Shown: piece after piece, positions 41,382 through 50,746 of the stretch | Position numbering within the stretch: the stretch's first letter is position 1 | How the letters are laid out: each line of letters begins with the position of its first letter | NCBI RefSeq assembly: GCF_017309185.1 | Contig: NZ_JAEKJZ010000008.1 | Coordinates: forward strand, 62,001 to 126,000 | Length of the DNA: 64,000 bases | From: Roseibium aggregatum | GTDB lineage: Bacteria; Pseudomonadota; Alphaproteobacteria; Rhizobiales; Stappiaceae | Direction of reading: 5' to 3' | The notes under the pieces: model-generated | Databases searched by the model: none | The model's input: only the letters and a program-made list of their open reading frames with translations | What the model was told of the DNA's origin: nothing | Program-made: the position numbers and the translations under genes

Positions 41382-44052
41382 CGAAGCGCAGACCGACCTT
41401 ATCGCGGTTGCGATGCCGCTCTACGGCCATGCGGCCCTCGCCATGGAAGCCATTCAATCCGTCCTGTCGTCGAAACCGTCCGGTTGCCGTATCGCGATCG
41501 TGGTTTCGGTCGACGGTGACATCCGGCAGGAAACCTTCGAGCAGCTTCTCCTCTTCTCCGCCGCCTACCCTTCGATCCACGTCATTTTCGGGGAAAACGC
41601 GGGACCGGGCGGCGCGCGCAACCGGGCCATCGACTTCGTGCTGGAGGAGCTTCCCGAAGCGCGGGCCGTGTATTTCCTGGATGCGGACAACCGGGTCCTG
41701 CCGACCACGATCGAAACCCTCTACCGGACACTGGTGTCCAGCGACTGCGGGTGGGTCTACACGAATATCGACACGTTCTCGGTCAGCTGGCGCTCCCACT
41801 ACGGCAATCGCTACTCCCGGCTGGTTCACTGCATCACCGACAATATCTGCGACACCGGCTCGATGATCGCCATCGAGGTGTTTCAGGCCGGTGTGCGCTT
41901 CAACGACGACCGGCAAAACGGCTTCGAGGACTGGGAATTCTGGCTGTCGTGCATCGAACACGGCTTCGTCGGCAAGCCGTGCCACGACACCACTTTCGAA
42001 TACCGCTTGCGGGCGGAAAGCCGGTTCAAGGAAGCCAACCGGGACCGCGCCGCCTCCGAAAGCTTTTTGAAAAAACGCCACAAGTCGCTCTACCAGCGGC
42101 CGACACTGGTGGATTTCGAACACGAAGAATGCCCCCGCTACCTGTTCATGCGGACGGAGGATTCCTCGCTGTCGTGTTTCTCCGACCCGATCAAACCTGG
42201 CAAGTCGATACGTCTCGACGAACTCGTCGCGGAGTTCTGGGCCAGCGTCGGCGAACCGGACAATGTCCACTTTCCGCCCTTCGTCATGGCCGGCAGCGGG
42301 GCGACGCTGGAACTCCTGCGCAGTTCTCATATGCTGCCCGGCATCCTTACCCATCTTGAGGTCCTGAGCGAGAAGGCCAATGTTGTCTTCGTGCATCTGA
42401 GCAACGACGGAAAGCAACGGGAGCTCAAGTCGACGATTTACGAGGCCGGCGCGCAGAACGTGCCGCCGGCGGACCTGATCTTTCTGTCCACCTCGCTGAT
42501 GCGTGACGTCATCAACAACGATGCCCTGGACTGGTTCTCAACCATCGGAAACGATCAGATCTGGCCCACGGTCGCCGTGTTGAACGTGCGTTTCCCCTAC
42601 CCGAAAAAGGTCCCGCGCCGCGCCCTCATCCCGCCTCAGCAGATCATCCTGAGCTGCTTCAACGCGGTTGCAAAAAGCTCCTTGCGCCGGATGGCCGACA
42701 GGCGCTGGACCTGGCGCCCAATGCGGCTCATGCCCTATTCGGAGCTTTTCAGGGCCATGCGCAGAGAGCTGGGAGGGTCACCGGTTCTGCCGCTCGGCCA
42801 CAACGAGCAGGGCAAGAGAACCGTCGCCCTTCTGGTGCCGAATGCCTCCTTCGGCGGTGCGGAGAAAGTCATCTATGCCGCGGCCCGGGAACTGAAGGCG
42901 TCGGGTTACGAAACCCACCTCTTTGTGCTTGGCAACGCGCGCATGGACGTGATCGACGAATTCAACACGAGTTTCGACTATATCCACTTCTGGAACGAGG
43001 GCATTCCCGCCTGGGGCGGCTCCGGCCTGTTTGTCGGTCAGGACTTCATCGCCGAGGATCATCCGATGGACTGGCAACCCCTGAAAGGGCTGCTGTCGGG
43101 CTTCGATCTCATCATCAACAATCACGTGATGGCGGTCCATCCGCTGATCTCCCGGCTGCGTTCGGAAGGCTCGCGCACCGCCTGTTATCTCCATGTCATC
43201 GACAGCACGGTGTTCCAACGGCCGGCCGGCCAGCCCTACGCCGCCATCGCGCATGAGCATTGCTACGATGCGTTCCTGACCTGTTCGGAACAGCTCAAGA
43301 CCTACCTGCACAGTTTCGGCGTGCCGTTCGAAAAGACCTTCGCCGTCCCCAACGGCGCCAGTTTCACCGTGCCGCCGAAAGTGCTTTCCGAGGTCGTGTC
43401 CAAACGCCGAGAAGACGGCAGGGACCGCCCGCTGAGACTGCTCTACATGGGGCGGCTCGACCGGCAGAAAGGCATCGACCGCCTGACCGCGGCCCTCGGC
43501 CGGCTGCGGGCCCGCGGCACGCCCTTCGAGGCGCTTGCGATCGGGGGAGAAATTCTCGCGGATTCCAACGTGTCCTGGGCCGACCGGCTTCGCGAACAGG
43601 ACGTCACCGTGCAGCCTCCCGTGTTCGCCAGCAACGACCTTATCAAGGCCCTGGGATGGGCCGACATTCTCGTGATGCCGTCGCGTTGGGAAGGCGCGCC
43701 CCTGATGATAACCGAGGCCCAGCAGCTCGGCTGCGTTCCGATCGCGACGGCGGTCGGCGCGGTCGGCGAACTGATCACGAACTGGGAAGACGGCATTCTG
43801 ATTGATGTCCCGACCGATGCCGAGGTCGTCAGCGAGCTGGTCAACGTCGTGGAGGCGGTCGCCACCGACCGCTCGAGGCTGGCACCGCTTGTGGAAGGCT
43901 GTCTGAGATCGGCGGCCCAGCGGTCCTGGTCGAGTTCGTTCGCCGAGTTCATAGGCTGGTGCGACGAAACGGCAGCCAATTCGGCGGCGGCACGCCCGGC
44001 GGCGCCCGGCCGTCATGAAATCACATACCGCGACGTTGCAGCCGCGGAGTGA
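41371..44052 (+). CDS. Two-domain glycosyltransferase, GT2 fused to GT4
   Basis: An 893-residue protein with two sugar-transferase domains. Residues ~8-240 are GT2-type (GT-A): VAMPLYGHAALAMEAIQSVL, NAGPGGARNRAID, the DxD motif in YFLDADNRVLP near 105 and FEDWEFWLS. Residues ~240-480 are an unassigned linker. Residues ~485-870 are GT4-type (GT-B): NASFGGAEKVIYAAAREL, YMGRLDRQKGIDRL near 692 and PSRWEGAPLMITEAQQLG near 770, with the E-x7-E pair. No membrane helix. It probably adds two successive sugars to a surface polysaccharide. Overlaps the preceding gene by 11 nt. Confidence 0.88.
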   Translation: MSSSEAQTDLIAVAMPLYGHAALAMEAIQSVLSSKPSGCRIAIVVSVDGDIRQETFEQLLLFSAAYPSIHVIFGENAGPGGARNRAIDFVLEELPEARAVYFLDADNRVLPTTIETLYRTLVSSDCGWVYTNIDTFSVSWRSHYGNRYSRLVHCITDNICDTGSMIAIEVFQAGVRFNDDRQNGFEDWEFWLSCIEHGFVGKPCHDTTFEYRLRAESRFKEANRDRAASESFLKKRHKSLYQRPTLVDFEHEECPRYLFMRTEDSSLSCFSDPIKPGKSIRLDELVAEFWASVGEPDNVHFPPFVMAGSGATLELLRSSHMLPGILTHLEVLSEKANVVFVHLSNDGKQRELKSTIYEAGAQNVPPADLIFLSTSLMRDVINNDALDWFSTIGNDQIWPTVAVLNVRFPYPKKVPRRALIPPQQIILSCFNAVAKSSLRRMADRRWTWRPMRLMPYSELFRAMRRELGGSPVLPLGHNEQGKRTVALLVPNASFGGAEKVIYAAARELKASGYETHLFVLGNARMDVIDEFNTSFDYIHFWNEGIPAWGGSGLFVGQDFIAEDHPMDWQPLKGLLSGFDLIINNHVMAVHPLISRLRSEGSRTACYLHVIDSTVFQRPAGQPYAAIAHEHCYDAFLTCSEQLKTYLHSFGVPFEKTFAVPNGASFTVPPKVLSEVVSKRREDGRDRPLRLLYMGRLDRQKGIDRLTAALGRLRARGTPFEALAIGGEILADSNVSWADRLREQDVTVQPPVFASNDLIKALGWADILVMPSRWEGAPLMITEAQQLGCVPIATAVGAVGELITNWEDGILIDVPTDAEVVSELVNVVEAVATDRSRLAPLVEGCLRSAAQRSWSSSFAEFIGWCDETAANSAAARPAAPGRHEITYRDVAAAE

Positions 44053-44091
44053 ATCTTTTCAGGGTGAAACAAGCAGAAAGGTTACCATTGC

Positions 44092-45276
44092 ATGCCACCT
44101 AGAATTCTTGTCACGGGTGTTCCGGGGCACTATACGCGCCTGGTCAAGGGCGCTCAGAGCCTGGCAATATATTATTCCGAGCAGCAAAAACAGCCGGAGA
44201 CGACGGAACAGTTCCTGCAGGAGCTGAATGGCATCAGCAATACGGGCAATTATCTCATCGGCGAAGGCGCCATGGGTGCGCTTCCCTCCACCGCCAAGGC
44301 CATCCCGTTCTGGCATCTCTTCAACTGCCTCAGCAATGGCGAGACGCTCGAAGCCTTCAACAAGCAATTCGACATCTGCGTCTTCACGTGCGCCAACCTT
44401 CTGCGCAAGGGCCTTTCGGCGGACGCAGAGGCAAAGGTGCTCAGCGAACTCAAGATGCCCGTCGTGATGCTGGGGATCGGCATGCAGAACCGGAAGGACC
44501 TTGAGGAGCACGATCTGCCTGAAGGGACCCGGAAACTTCTGGATGTCCTCAAGGACAGGGAACACTATTTTCTGACGCGCGGGCATGAAACCGCCGGCTA
44601 TCTCAAGGACCAGGGCTTTTCCTTCGTCAAGCCGACCGGCTGTCCGTCGACCTACTTCCTGCCGCACAACATGCGCGCCTCCTTCAAAAAGCTGCCGCAG
44701 GTTCCCGTCGGCAAGGCCCGTACGATCTATTCCGGCTATCTCGGCGCCGATCTGGAATCGATCGCGGATGCCGACGCGCTCGAGCCGGAGGGCAGTGTTC
44801 CGCAATATGTCGTGCAGGACGAATTCCTTCATTTCGACATGAAGGTCGAACCCGACGAGACAGGACGCAGTTACGATTCCGCCTCGGGCCGAATGATCGG
44901 CAAGTTGACTTATCCGGGCCTGGAGAGACGAGACCGGCCTTTCGCCGTGCGCACATTCTTCGACACCAACCAGTGGCGCGGATGGGCGTCGTCGATGGAC
45001 TTCAATTTCGGCCGGAGGTTCCACGGTTCGATCATCGCGATGCAGTCGGGCGTGCCCAGCCTCATGGTAGCCATCGACGACCGCATGCGCGAGATGCTCG
45101 GCTACACGGGTCTGCCGGCCATAGACCGGGAAGATCTGGACCGGGCGGACAACAGGCGAGAGTTTGTCGCCGATCACCTGGCAAGCCTGAATGCCTCCGA
45201 GATGGTCGACCGCTATTCCGACCGCGAGCGCACCTTCCGCGAGACCCTTCGGGAAATAGGAGTCGGAAAAGAATGA
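44092..45276 (+). CDS. Polysaccharide pyruvyl transferase family protein
   Basis: A 394-residue protein resembling the polysaccharide pyruvyltransferase family, which adds ketal pyruvate from phosphoenolpyruvate to sugar units. The N terminus ILVTGVPGHYTRLVKGAQSLAIYY, the VVMLGIGMQNRKD segment and the C-terminal FGRRFHGSIIAMQSGVPSLMVA are typical. AGAAAGG precedes the ATG. The following glycosidase-like gene overlaps its end by 4 nt. Charge from pyruvate and, later, sulfate would make the glycan acidic. Confidence 0.8.
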   Translation: MPPRILVTGVPGHYTRLVKGAQSLAIYYSEQQKQPETTEQFLQELNGISNTGNYLIGEGAMGALPSTAKAIPFWHLFNCLSNGETLEAFNKQFDICVFTCANLLRKGLSADAEAKVLSELKMPVVMLGIGMQNRKDLEEHDLPEGTRKLLDVLKDREHYFLTRGHETAGYLKDQGFSFVKPTGCPSTYFLPHNMRASFKKLPQVPVGKARTIYSGYLGADLESIADADALEPEGSVPQYVVQDEFLHFDMKVEPDETGRSYDSASGRMIGKLTYPGLERRDRPFAVRTFFDTNQWRGWASSMDFNFGRRFHGSIIAMQSGVPSLMVAIDDRMREMLGYTGLPAIDREDLDRADNRREFVADHLASLNASEMVDRYSDRERTFRETLREIGVGKE

Positions 45277-46361
45277 AGGCTGCGCTGCTGATCATCGCCG
45301 TTGCCCTTGCCGCGCTCGGCTTCCCGCCGGCCTCGGCGGACGACGGCTTTCTCAGTGGCGTCAACCGGGTCAATCTCGCCTGGCGCACCAGGGCGGAACA
45401 GCAGGATATCCTCAATCAAATCGCCAAAAGCGGTGTCACGGATGTCCGCCTTTCGCTCGCGCGCCCGGTGGACAGGGCCATTCGGGCCCTGAAGATCGCC
45501 AACCGGCTGGGACTGAGTATTCTCCTCGAGGTCCAGCTCGCGAACAAAAGCTATTATCCGCCGGACCGGCAACCGCGCACGGCTCACGGCCGCACCTGGG
45601 ACGTCCACCGCCTCTCCGACCTCGACCTGGACCTGTACCGCTCGCAACTGCGCCAGTCCCTCCAGGAGATCGACGCAGCGGGCATCCGGCTACACGCCGT
45701 GGAACCTGGAAACGAGATCAATATCGCTCCCTACAACGGCGACCTGCTGATCCATCCGGCACGGCGCGTGCGAACGGCGCGCGGCATCTCGGAACTGACG
45801 AACCCGGCCGCCTTCGAACGCGGTCTGGACAAGTACATCGAAGCGCTGCGCATCACCCGCGAGGAACTGGGCAGGACGGCTTTGAGCCGCGAGGCGAAAC
45901 TGATCTCCGCCGGGCTCTCCGACATGGGACCGGGAACCGCGGACAGGTTGGGCTTCGAGCACCTGAATGCGGCCGAAACGATCGAACTGCTGCAACAACG
46001 CGGCATCGACGACATCGTCGACGCCTATGGCATCCACATCTATCCGAACAGGCGGACGGGACCGGCCCTGGCCAGGCGCATCGACCGCGTGCTGGAATTC
46101 TGCCGGCCGGACGAGGCCGGGACGCCCTGCTGGATCACCGAATGGGGCATCGCCAACGTCAGCCGGACATGCCCCGTCAACGACAGCAAGCGCGAACCCC
46201 TGATCCGCCAGGTCCGCGAAAACTTTGGTGACTTGAGCGAAGCCGGCAGACTGGAGGCCGTTTACTACTACGACTGGGACTCCCACGAGCGATACAGCAT
46301 CTGGCGATGCGGGAGATTGTCGCCTGCCGGCGCCCTGGCCGTCGGTCTCGAGGCGCAATGA
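45273..46361 (+). CDS. Secreted clan GH-A-like glycosidase
   Basis: A 362-residue exported protein: signal peptide MKAALLIIAVALAALGFPPASA, then a TIM-barrel-like domain. VEPGNEINI carries the acid/base Glu after Asn, as in clan GH-A, and CWITEWGIAN carries the nucleophile Glu; IHIYPN lies between. The family within the clan is not recognised. ATG 45273 overlaps the pyruvyltransferase stop (ATGA); a longer frame upstream lies inside that gene. It probably trims or remodels the glycan in the periplasm. Confidence 0.75.
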   Translation: MKAALLIIAVALAALGFPPASADDGFLSGVNRVNLAWRTRAEQQDILNQIAKSGVTDVRLSLARPVDRAIRALKIANRLGLSILLEVQLANKSYYPPDRQPRTAHGRTWDVHRLSDLDLDLYRSQLRQSLQEIDAAGIRLHAVEPGNEINIAPYNGDLLIHPARRVRTARGISELTNPAAFERGLDKYIEALRITREELGRTALSREAKLISAGLSDMGPGTADRLGFEHLNAAETIELLQQRGIDDIVDAYGIHIYPNRRTGPALARRIDRVLEFCRPDEAGTPCWITEWGIANVSRTCPVNDSKREPLIRQVRENFGDLSEAGRLEAVYYYDWDSHERYSIWRCGRLSPAGALAVGLEAQ

Positions 46362-46415
46362 GGAAACGCCGGCTGACTGGCAGACGTCAGTCCGCCATAA
46401 CCTGTGAAAGGGAAG

Positions 46416-47450
46416 ATGGTGAGAATAGTTCTTCATATCGGTACGGAAAAAACCGCCACCACTTCAATTCAATGGCACCTTTACGAGAACCGAAAGCTGT
46501 TCGCGGAAAAGGGGGTCCTCTATCCCGAGAAACTTGGCGGCGAGAACCACCTGTGTTTTCCGGCCTTGGCGATCGGCCGGCCGGACGCGGATGAGATCAC
46601 GACCGCGGCCTACGCGCTGATGAAGCGTTTTGGCTACGACGCAATGGACAAATACGTTCTCGAAACCCTCGACTGGCAGATCGCGGCCTCGAAACCCGAC
46701 ACGATCCTTCTTTCCAACGAGCATCTGCACAGCCGGATCACGACGACTGAGCAGGTGCACCGGCTCAAGCGCCTCCTGTCGACCATCACCGACAACATCG
46801 AGATCGTCCTCTATATCAGGCGGCAGGACCGCCTCGCGGTCAGTTACTATTCGACGCCGTTCAAGTTCGGCAAGAAGACGGTGGACCGCGTCATTCCCGA
46901 CGTCGCCGGGCAACTGCCCCACTACTACGACTATGGGAAGATCGTGACCCAATGGAGCGAAGTGTTCGGCAAGGACAACATCACCGTCAGGATCTTCGAG
47001 GAAGAAGTCCGGGCGAAGGGAGGCATCATAAACTCCTTCCTGAACGCCGCCCGTGTAACGCCTCCGAAGACGCAGTTGGCGAAGACGCACAACGAATCCC
47101 TGTCTCTCGAAGCGATCCATTTCCTGGCGAGTTTCAATGAAAAGATGGACGCGTTTCCCGACCGGGCGGGCGAACTGAGGAAGTTGCGCAACGATCTCGT
47201 TCGCTTCCTGGAACGGAACTACCCGGCGGCGCGCAAGCTGGCGTCCCGGGACGCGGCGAAGCAGTTTCTCGCGCGGTGCAAACCGTCGAACGACATTGTT
47301 CTCAAATCCTTCTTTCCTCAGCGCGACCGTCTCTTCGACGAGAACTTCAACGAATACGGCGGCGAGGAGATCCTCAGTCCGGACCCCGCGACCCTGGCAG
47401 AAATCGGCGCCCGCGCGGCGATGGCGGTCGGTACGGGCTTTGCCAACTGA
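46416..47450 (+). CDS. Sulfotransferase-like protein
   Basis: A 344-residue cytoplasmic protein beginning MVRIVLHIGTEKTATTSIQ, a 5'-phosphosulfate-binding loop like that of PAPS-dependent sulfotransferases. IVLYIRRQDRLAVSYYST fits the second (3'-phosphate) motif with Arg and Ser. It would transfer sulfate to a sugar hydroxyl. ATG 46416 has AAAGGGAAG upstream; a GTG 12 nt earlier also opens the frame. Last gene of the glycan cassette, 54 nt after the glycosidase, and convergent with the next gene (27 nt gap). Confidence 0.75.
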   Translation: MVRIVLHIGTEKTATTSIQWHLYENRKLFAEKGVLYPEKLGGENHLCFPALAIGRPDADEITTAAYALMKRFGYDAMDKYVLETLDWQIAASKPDTILLSNEHLHSRITTTEQVHRLKRLLSTITDNIEIVLYIRRQDRLAVSYYSTPFKFGKKTVDRVIPDVAGQLPHYYDYGKIVTQWSEVFGKDNITVRIFEEEVRAKGGIINSFLNAARVTPPKTQLAKTHNESLSLEAIHFLASFNEKMDAFPDRAGELRKLRNDLVRFLERNYPAARKLASRDAAKQFLARCKPSNDIVLKSFFPQRDRLFDENFNEYGGEEILSPDPATLAEIGARAAMAVGTGFAN

Positions 47451-47477
47451 ACGGGGTCCTCTTCGTTCGGCTTGGCG

Positions 47478-48635
47478 TTACCGGATTCCGACCCGGGTAC
47501 CTTGTTCACCGGACGACGCAATGGCGTGAATGACGGTTTCGAAATGCAGAGCTTCGCGAAAGGACGGAACGGGTGACCGGTTCTCCGCGATCGCGCGCAG
47601 AAACTCGTGGACCTCGATGACCTTAAGATCGTTGAAACCGAGTTGGTGTCCCGGGGCCGGGACGAAGTTGCCGTAAGGCGGATGCGCAGGGCCGGTCAGG
47701 ATCGTCTTGTAGCCCTGTTCGGCCAACGGTCCCCTGTTCTGGTAGAGCCGAAGCTCGTTCATGCGCTCCTGGTCGAAGGTGATCATGCCCTCCGTGCCAT
47801 GCACCTCGAGAGCGATATAGCTCTTGCGGCCCCATGCGCTGCGCGAGGTCGAGATGACGCCGTGAACGCCATTCTCAAAGGCAAGCAGCGCCGAGGCTAT
47901 GTCCTCGTTTTCCACCGGGCGGCGTTCTTCCGAGCCATCGCCAACGGGCCGGGTCTGGTGAACGGTCCTGGTCTCCGCCATCAGGCTCTCTACCGGGCCC
48001 ACCAGCGCGACGGCGAGCGAGACCAGATGACAGCCGAGATCGCCGAGCGCGCCGAGACCCGCGTCCGCCCGGGTCGCCCGCCAGGTCCAGGCGAGATCGG
48101 GATCCGCCTGATAGTCCTCGTCGACCATGCCGCGAAAATGCACGATTCGGCCGATCGCCCCGTCCGAAATCAGCTTGCGGGCGTGGGAAATCGCCGGATT
48201 GTGCAGATAGTTGTAGCCGACGATCGTCCTGGCGCCGGTTCTTTCAGCCACGGACAGCATGGCCCTGGCGTCTTCCAGGGTCAGCGCCATCGGTTTTTCG
48301 AGATGGACATGCTTGCCGGCCTCCAGCGCGGCAATCGCCATCTCCTTGTGCACCTTGTTCGGCGTTGTGATGCAGACGATGTCGACCTTCGGATCGGCGA
48401 CAAGATCCTTCCAGTCGTCCGTTGCGCGCGCGAAACCGAACTGCTCCGCGAAGGAAGACGCCTTCTCGGCCGGCACGTCGCACAAGACCTCCAGACGGGT
48501 GTCCGGGACGTCACCGAAGACCGGTTTCACCGAGCCATAGGCGAGCGCGTGACACTTGCCCATGAAGCCGGTACCGATCAATCCAATCCCGAGGCTTTTC
48601 ACGGCTGCTTCTCCCGTACTGGCTGCGTCAGTCAT
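47478..48635 (-). CDS. Gfo/Idh/MocA-family dehydrogenase
   Basis: A 385-residue NAD(P)-dependent sugar or polyol dehydrogenase. IGLIGTGFMGKCHALAYG is the nucleotide-binding motif, VHLEKPMALT carries the catalytic Lys and GDLGCHLVSLAVALVG the downstream Asp/His. The start ATG 48635 is 1 nt after the iolG stop; upstream ATGs overlap iolG. In the inositol context an inositol isomer such as scyllo- or D-chiro-inositol is a likely substrate; this is inferred. Confidence 0.82.
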   Translation of the reverse strand: MTDAASTGEAAVKSLGIGLIGTGFMGKCHALAYGSVKPVFGDVPDTRLEVLCDVPAEKASSFAEQFGFARATDDWKDLVADPKVDIVCITTPNKVHKEMAIAALEAGKHVHLEKPMALTLEDARAMLSVAERTGARTIVGYNYLHNPAISHARKLISDGAIGRIVHFRGMVDEDYQADPDLAWTWRATRADAGLGALGDLGCHLVSLAVALVGPVESLMAETRTVHQTRPVGDGSEERRPVENEDIASALLAFENGVHGVISTSRSAWGRKSYIALEVHGTEGMITFDQERMNELRLYQNRGPLAEQGYKTILTGPAHPPYGNFVPAPGHQLGFNDLKVIEVHEFLRAIAENRSPVPSFREALHFETVIHAIASSGEQGTRVGIR

Positions 48636-48636
48636 T

Positions 48637-49635
48637 TCAGATTTCATCCAGACCGACGGCCCGGCGTTCATGGATCGATTTCAACGCCGCCTCGGCGAGA
48701 GCCAGGGCCTTCAGCCCGTCCTGTCCGCCGGGAGACGGCTGCTTGTTCTGTTCCATCGCCTGGACAAAGGCCGCGATCTCCGCCGCATAGGCGTCGATGT
48801 ACCGGGTCATGAAGAAGTCGTGCAAAGGCGGCCGCAGGTAGCCTTCGGCGGTCGCGACCTCGATGGAAACCGGACGCTGGTTTTCCACGGAGACGACCCC
48901 CTTGGAACCGTGCACCTCGATCCGCTGGTCATAGCCGTAGGTGGCGCGGCGGGAATTGGAGATCGCACAGTGTTTGCCCGAGGCTGTCGTCAGCACGACG
49001 GTTGCGCTGTCGTAGTCGCCGAGCTTGCCGATTTCCGGATCCACCAGAACGGACGCCGTCGCGTAGACGGTCGCGATCTCTTCGCCCAGAAGAAAGCGGG
49101 CCATGTCGAAATCGTGAATGGTCATGTCACGGAAGATGCCGCCGGACGACGTGATGTAGGACGGCGGCGGCGCCCCGGGATCGCGAGACGTGATCTGAAC
49201 CATTTCGACGTCGCCGATCCGGCCCTCGTCGATCGCCGCCCGCAAGGCCTGGAAATGCGGATCGAAGCGGCGGTTGAACCCGAGCATGAAAGGCACGCCG
49301 GCCTCTTCGACCGTTTTCAGGCAGGAGCGGACCCTGTCCAGGGAAAGATCGATGGGCTTTTCGCAGAAGATCGCCTTGCCGACGCGGGCGAAGCGCTCGA
49401 TCAGGTCCGCATGGGTGTCGGTCGGGGTGCAGATCACGACGGCGTCGATGTCCTGCGCCCCGGCAATCTCGTCAATCTTACCGACGCGAGCTCCATAAGC
49501 CGCCGCCAGGCCTTCCGCGGCTTCGGCAAAGGCATCCGCCACGGCGACGAGCCGTGCGCCCTCCGTGGCCGCGATTGCTTTCGCATGCACCTTGCCGATA
49601 CGTCCTGCCCCAAGCAGTGCGACACTTACCGCCAT
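48637..49635 (-). CDS. iolG: myo-inositol 2-dehydrogenase
   Basis: A 332-residue Gfo/Idh enzyme oxidising myo-inositol to 2-keto-myo-inositol (scyllo-inosose) with NAD. ALLGAGRIGKVHAKAI is the cofactor loop, CEKPIDLSLD holds the catalytic Lys, and GGIFRDMTIHDFDMARF the Asp and His of inositol dehydrogenases. Length agrees with IolG. ATG 49635 has GGGAGGAAAC upstream. It diverges from iolR across a 117 bp region with a candidate IolR half-palindrome. Confidence 0.92.
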   Translation of the reverse strand: MAVSVALLGAGRIGKVHAKAIAATEGARLVAVADAFAEAAEGLAAAYGARVGKIDEIAGAQDIDAVVICTPTDTHADLIERFARVGKAIFCEKPIDLSLDRVRSCLKTVEEAGVPFMLGFNRRFDPHFQALRAAIDEGRIGDVEMVQITSRDPGAPPPSYITSSGGIFRDMTIHDFDMARFLLGEEIATVYATASVLVDPEIGKLGDYDSATVVLTTASGKHCAISNSRRATYGYDQRIEVHGSKGVVSVENQRPVSIEVATAEGYLRPPLHDFFMTRYIDAYAAEIAAFVQAMEQNKQPSPGGQDGLKALALAEAALKSIHERRAVGLDEI

Positions 49636-49692
49636 TGTTTCCTCCCGAAATCCATAAGGCACACACGCGGCTCATCCGGCGGCTTGCCAAAT

Positions 49693-49708
49693 TAGAATAA
49701 AAATTCCA
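49693..49708. promoter_or_regulatory. Imperfect IolR operator candidate upstream of iolG
   Basis: TAGAATAAAAATTCCA matches the perfect palindrome at 50644-50659 at 13 of 16 positions. It lies between the divergent iolG and iolR genes. Confidence 0.5.
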
Positions 49709-49752
49709 AAATCACTTTCATCGGAACGTGTCAAGCTGAAAAGAAGACCACA

Positions 49753-50607
49753 ATGGATGACACCCCTCTCGACGTCCTCAAAGCCGCACCGGACGGCGGC
49801 ACTCCGCCCCAGACCATTGACGCTTTCTTCCGAAGGCTTGGCGAAACGGCGGAGAAACTCCCGAAGAGACTGAAACAATTCGCCGATTTCATCGCGGCCA
49901 ACCCGGACCGGGTCGCTGTCTCGACGGTTGCGGAACTCGCGGAAGGGGCCAACGTTCAGCCTTCGGCCGTAATGCGCTTTTGCCAGGAAATGGGGTTCTC
50001 CGGTTTTTCGCAGATGCAACGGCTCTTCCGCTCCGATTACTCGCAGAAGTGGCCCGATTACGCCACCCGCCTAGCCAAATTGCGCGAGCATGGGACCGAA
50101 TCTCCCTCCGCCCTTCTGGCCGAGTTCGTCGAGGTTGGCCGGGCCTCCCTGGAAAACCTTCTGACCACTGTCGACCCGATCGCGCTTCAGCAGGCGGTCG
50201 ACGTGCTCGCCCGCGCCGAGACCATTCACATGATCGGCTTCCGCCGTGCCTTTCCGGTCACGTCTTACCTTGCCTATGCCTTTGAAAAAATGGACGTTCC
50301 GGCGGTCCTTCATTCCGGCATCGCCAACATCAACATGGAACACCTGATCCGCCCCAACGATGCGGTCATTGCGGTGACGTTTGCCCCCTACACACCGATA
50401 ACGATCGAGATGACGGCCAGGGCGCGCACCATCGGAGCCGACATCGTCGCCATCACCGACGTGGTCACCAGCCCGCTGGCTCAGCTGAAAGCCATCCAGC
50501 TTCTGGTCACGGAACTTGACGTCGGCGCCTTCCGCGCCCTGTCCGCCAGCCTGTCTCTTGCGATCTCCCTGGCGGTTTCTGTCGGGGCCCAGCGGAACCG
50601 GATTTGA
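49753..50607 (+). CDS. iolR: RpiR-family transcriptional regulator of inositol genes
   Basis: A 284-residue RpiR/MurR regulator: N-terminal HTH_6 domain (RLKQFADFIAANPDRVAVSTVAELAEGANVQPSAVMRFCQEMGFSG) and C-terminal SIS sugar-phosphate domain (from ~130, IHMIGFRRAFPVTSYLAYAFE). It probably represses the inositol genes and is released by a phosphorylated intermediate such as 2-deoxy-5-keto-gluconate-6-phosphate. It sits between iolG and the ABC importer, with two TGGAAT-type palindromes flanking it. Confidence 0.85.
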   Translation: MDDTPLDVLKAAPDGGTPPQTIDAFFRRLGETAEKLPKRLKQFADFIAANPDRVAVSTVAELAEGANVQPSAVMRFCQEMGFSGFSQMQRLFRSDYSQKWPDYATRLAKLREHGTESPSALLAEFVEVGRASLENLLTTVDPIALQQAVDVLARAETIHMIGFRRAFPVTSYLAYAFEKMDVPAVLHSGIANINMEHLIRPNDAVIAVTFAPYTPITIEMTARARTIGADIVAITDVVTSPLAQLKAIQLLVTELDVGAFRALSASLSLAISLAVSVGAQRNRI

Positions 50608-50643
50608 CCGGATTGGAAAAAATCTGTTGCATAAAAAGATAAA

Positions 50644-50659
50644 TGGAATTTAAATTCCA
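50644..50659. promoter_or_regulatory. Perfect palindromic IolR operator candidate
   Basis: TGGAATTTAAATTCCA is a perfect 16 bp palindrome in the 139 bp gap between iolR and the importer gene. The same core is repeated, imperfectly, on the other side of iolR at 49693-49708. Confidence 0.6.
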
Positions 50660-50746
50660 AAAGTGGCCTGGGGACATCCCCGCCACCGGAGACTTTCAAA
50701 ACGCGGGAGGGATTTCGGACCCGCGTCCATCTTGTGGGAGGAACGA

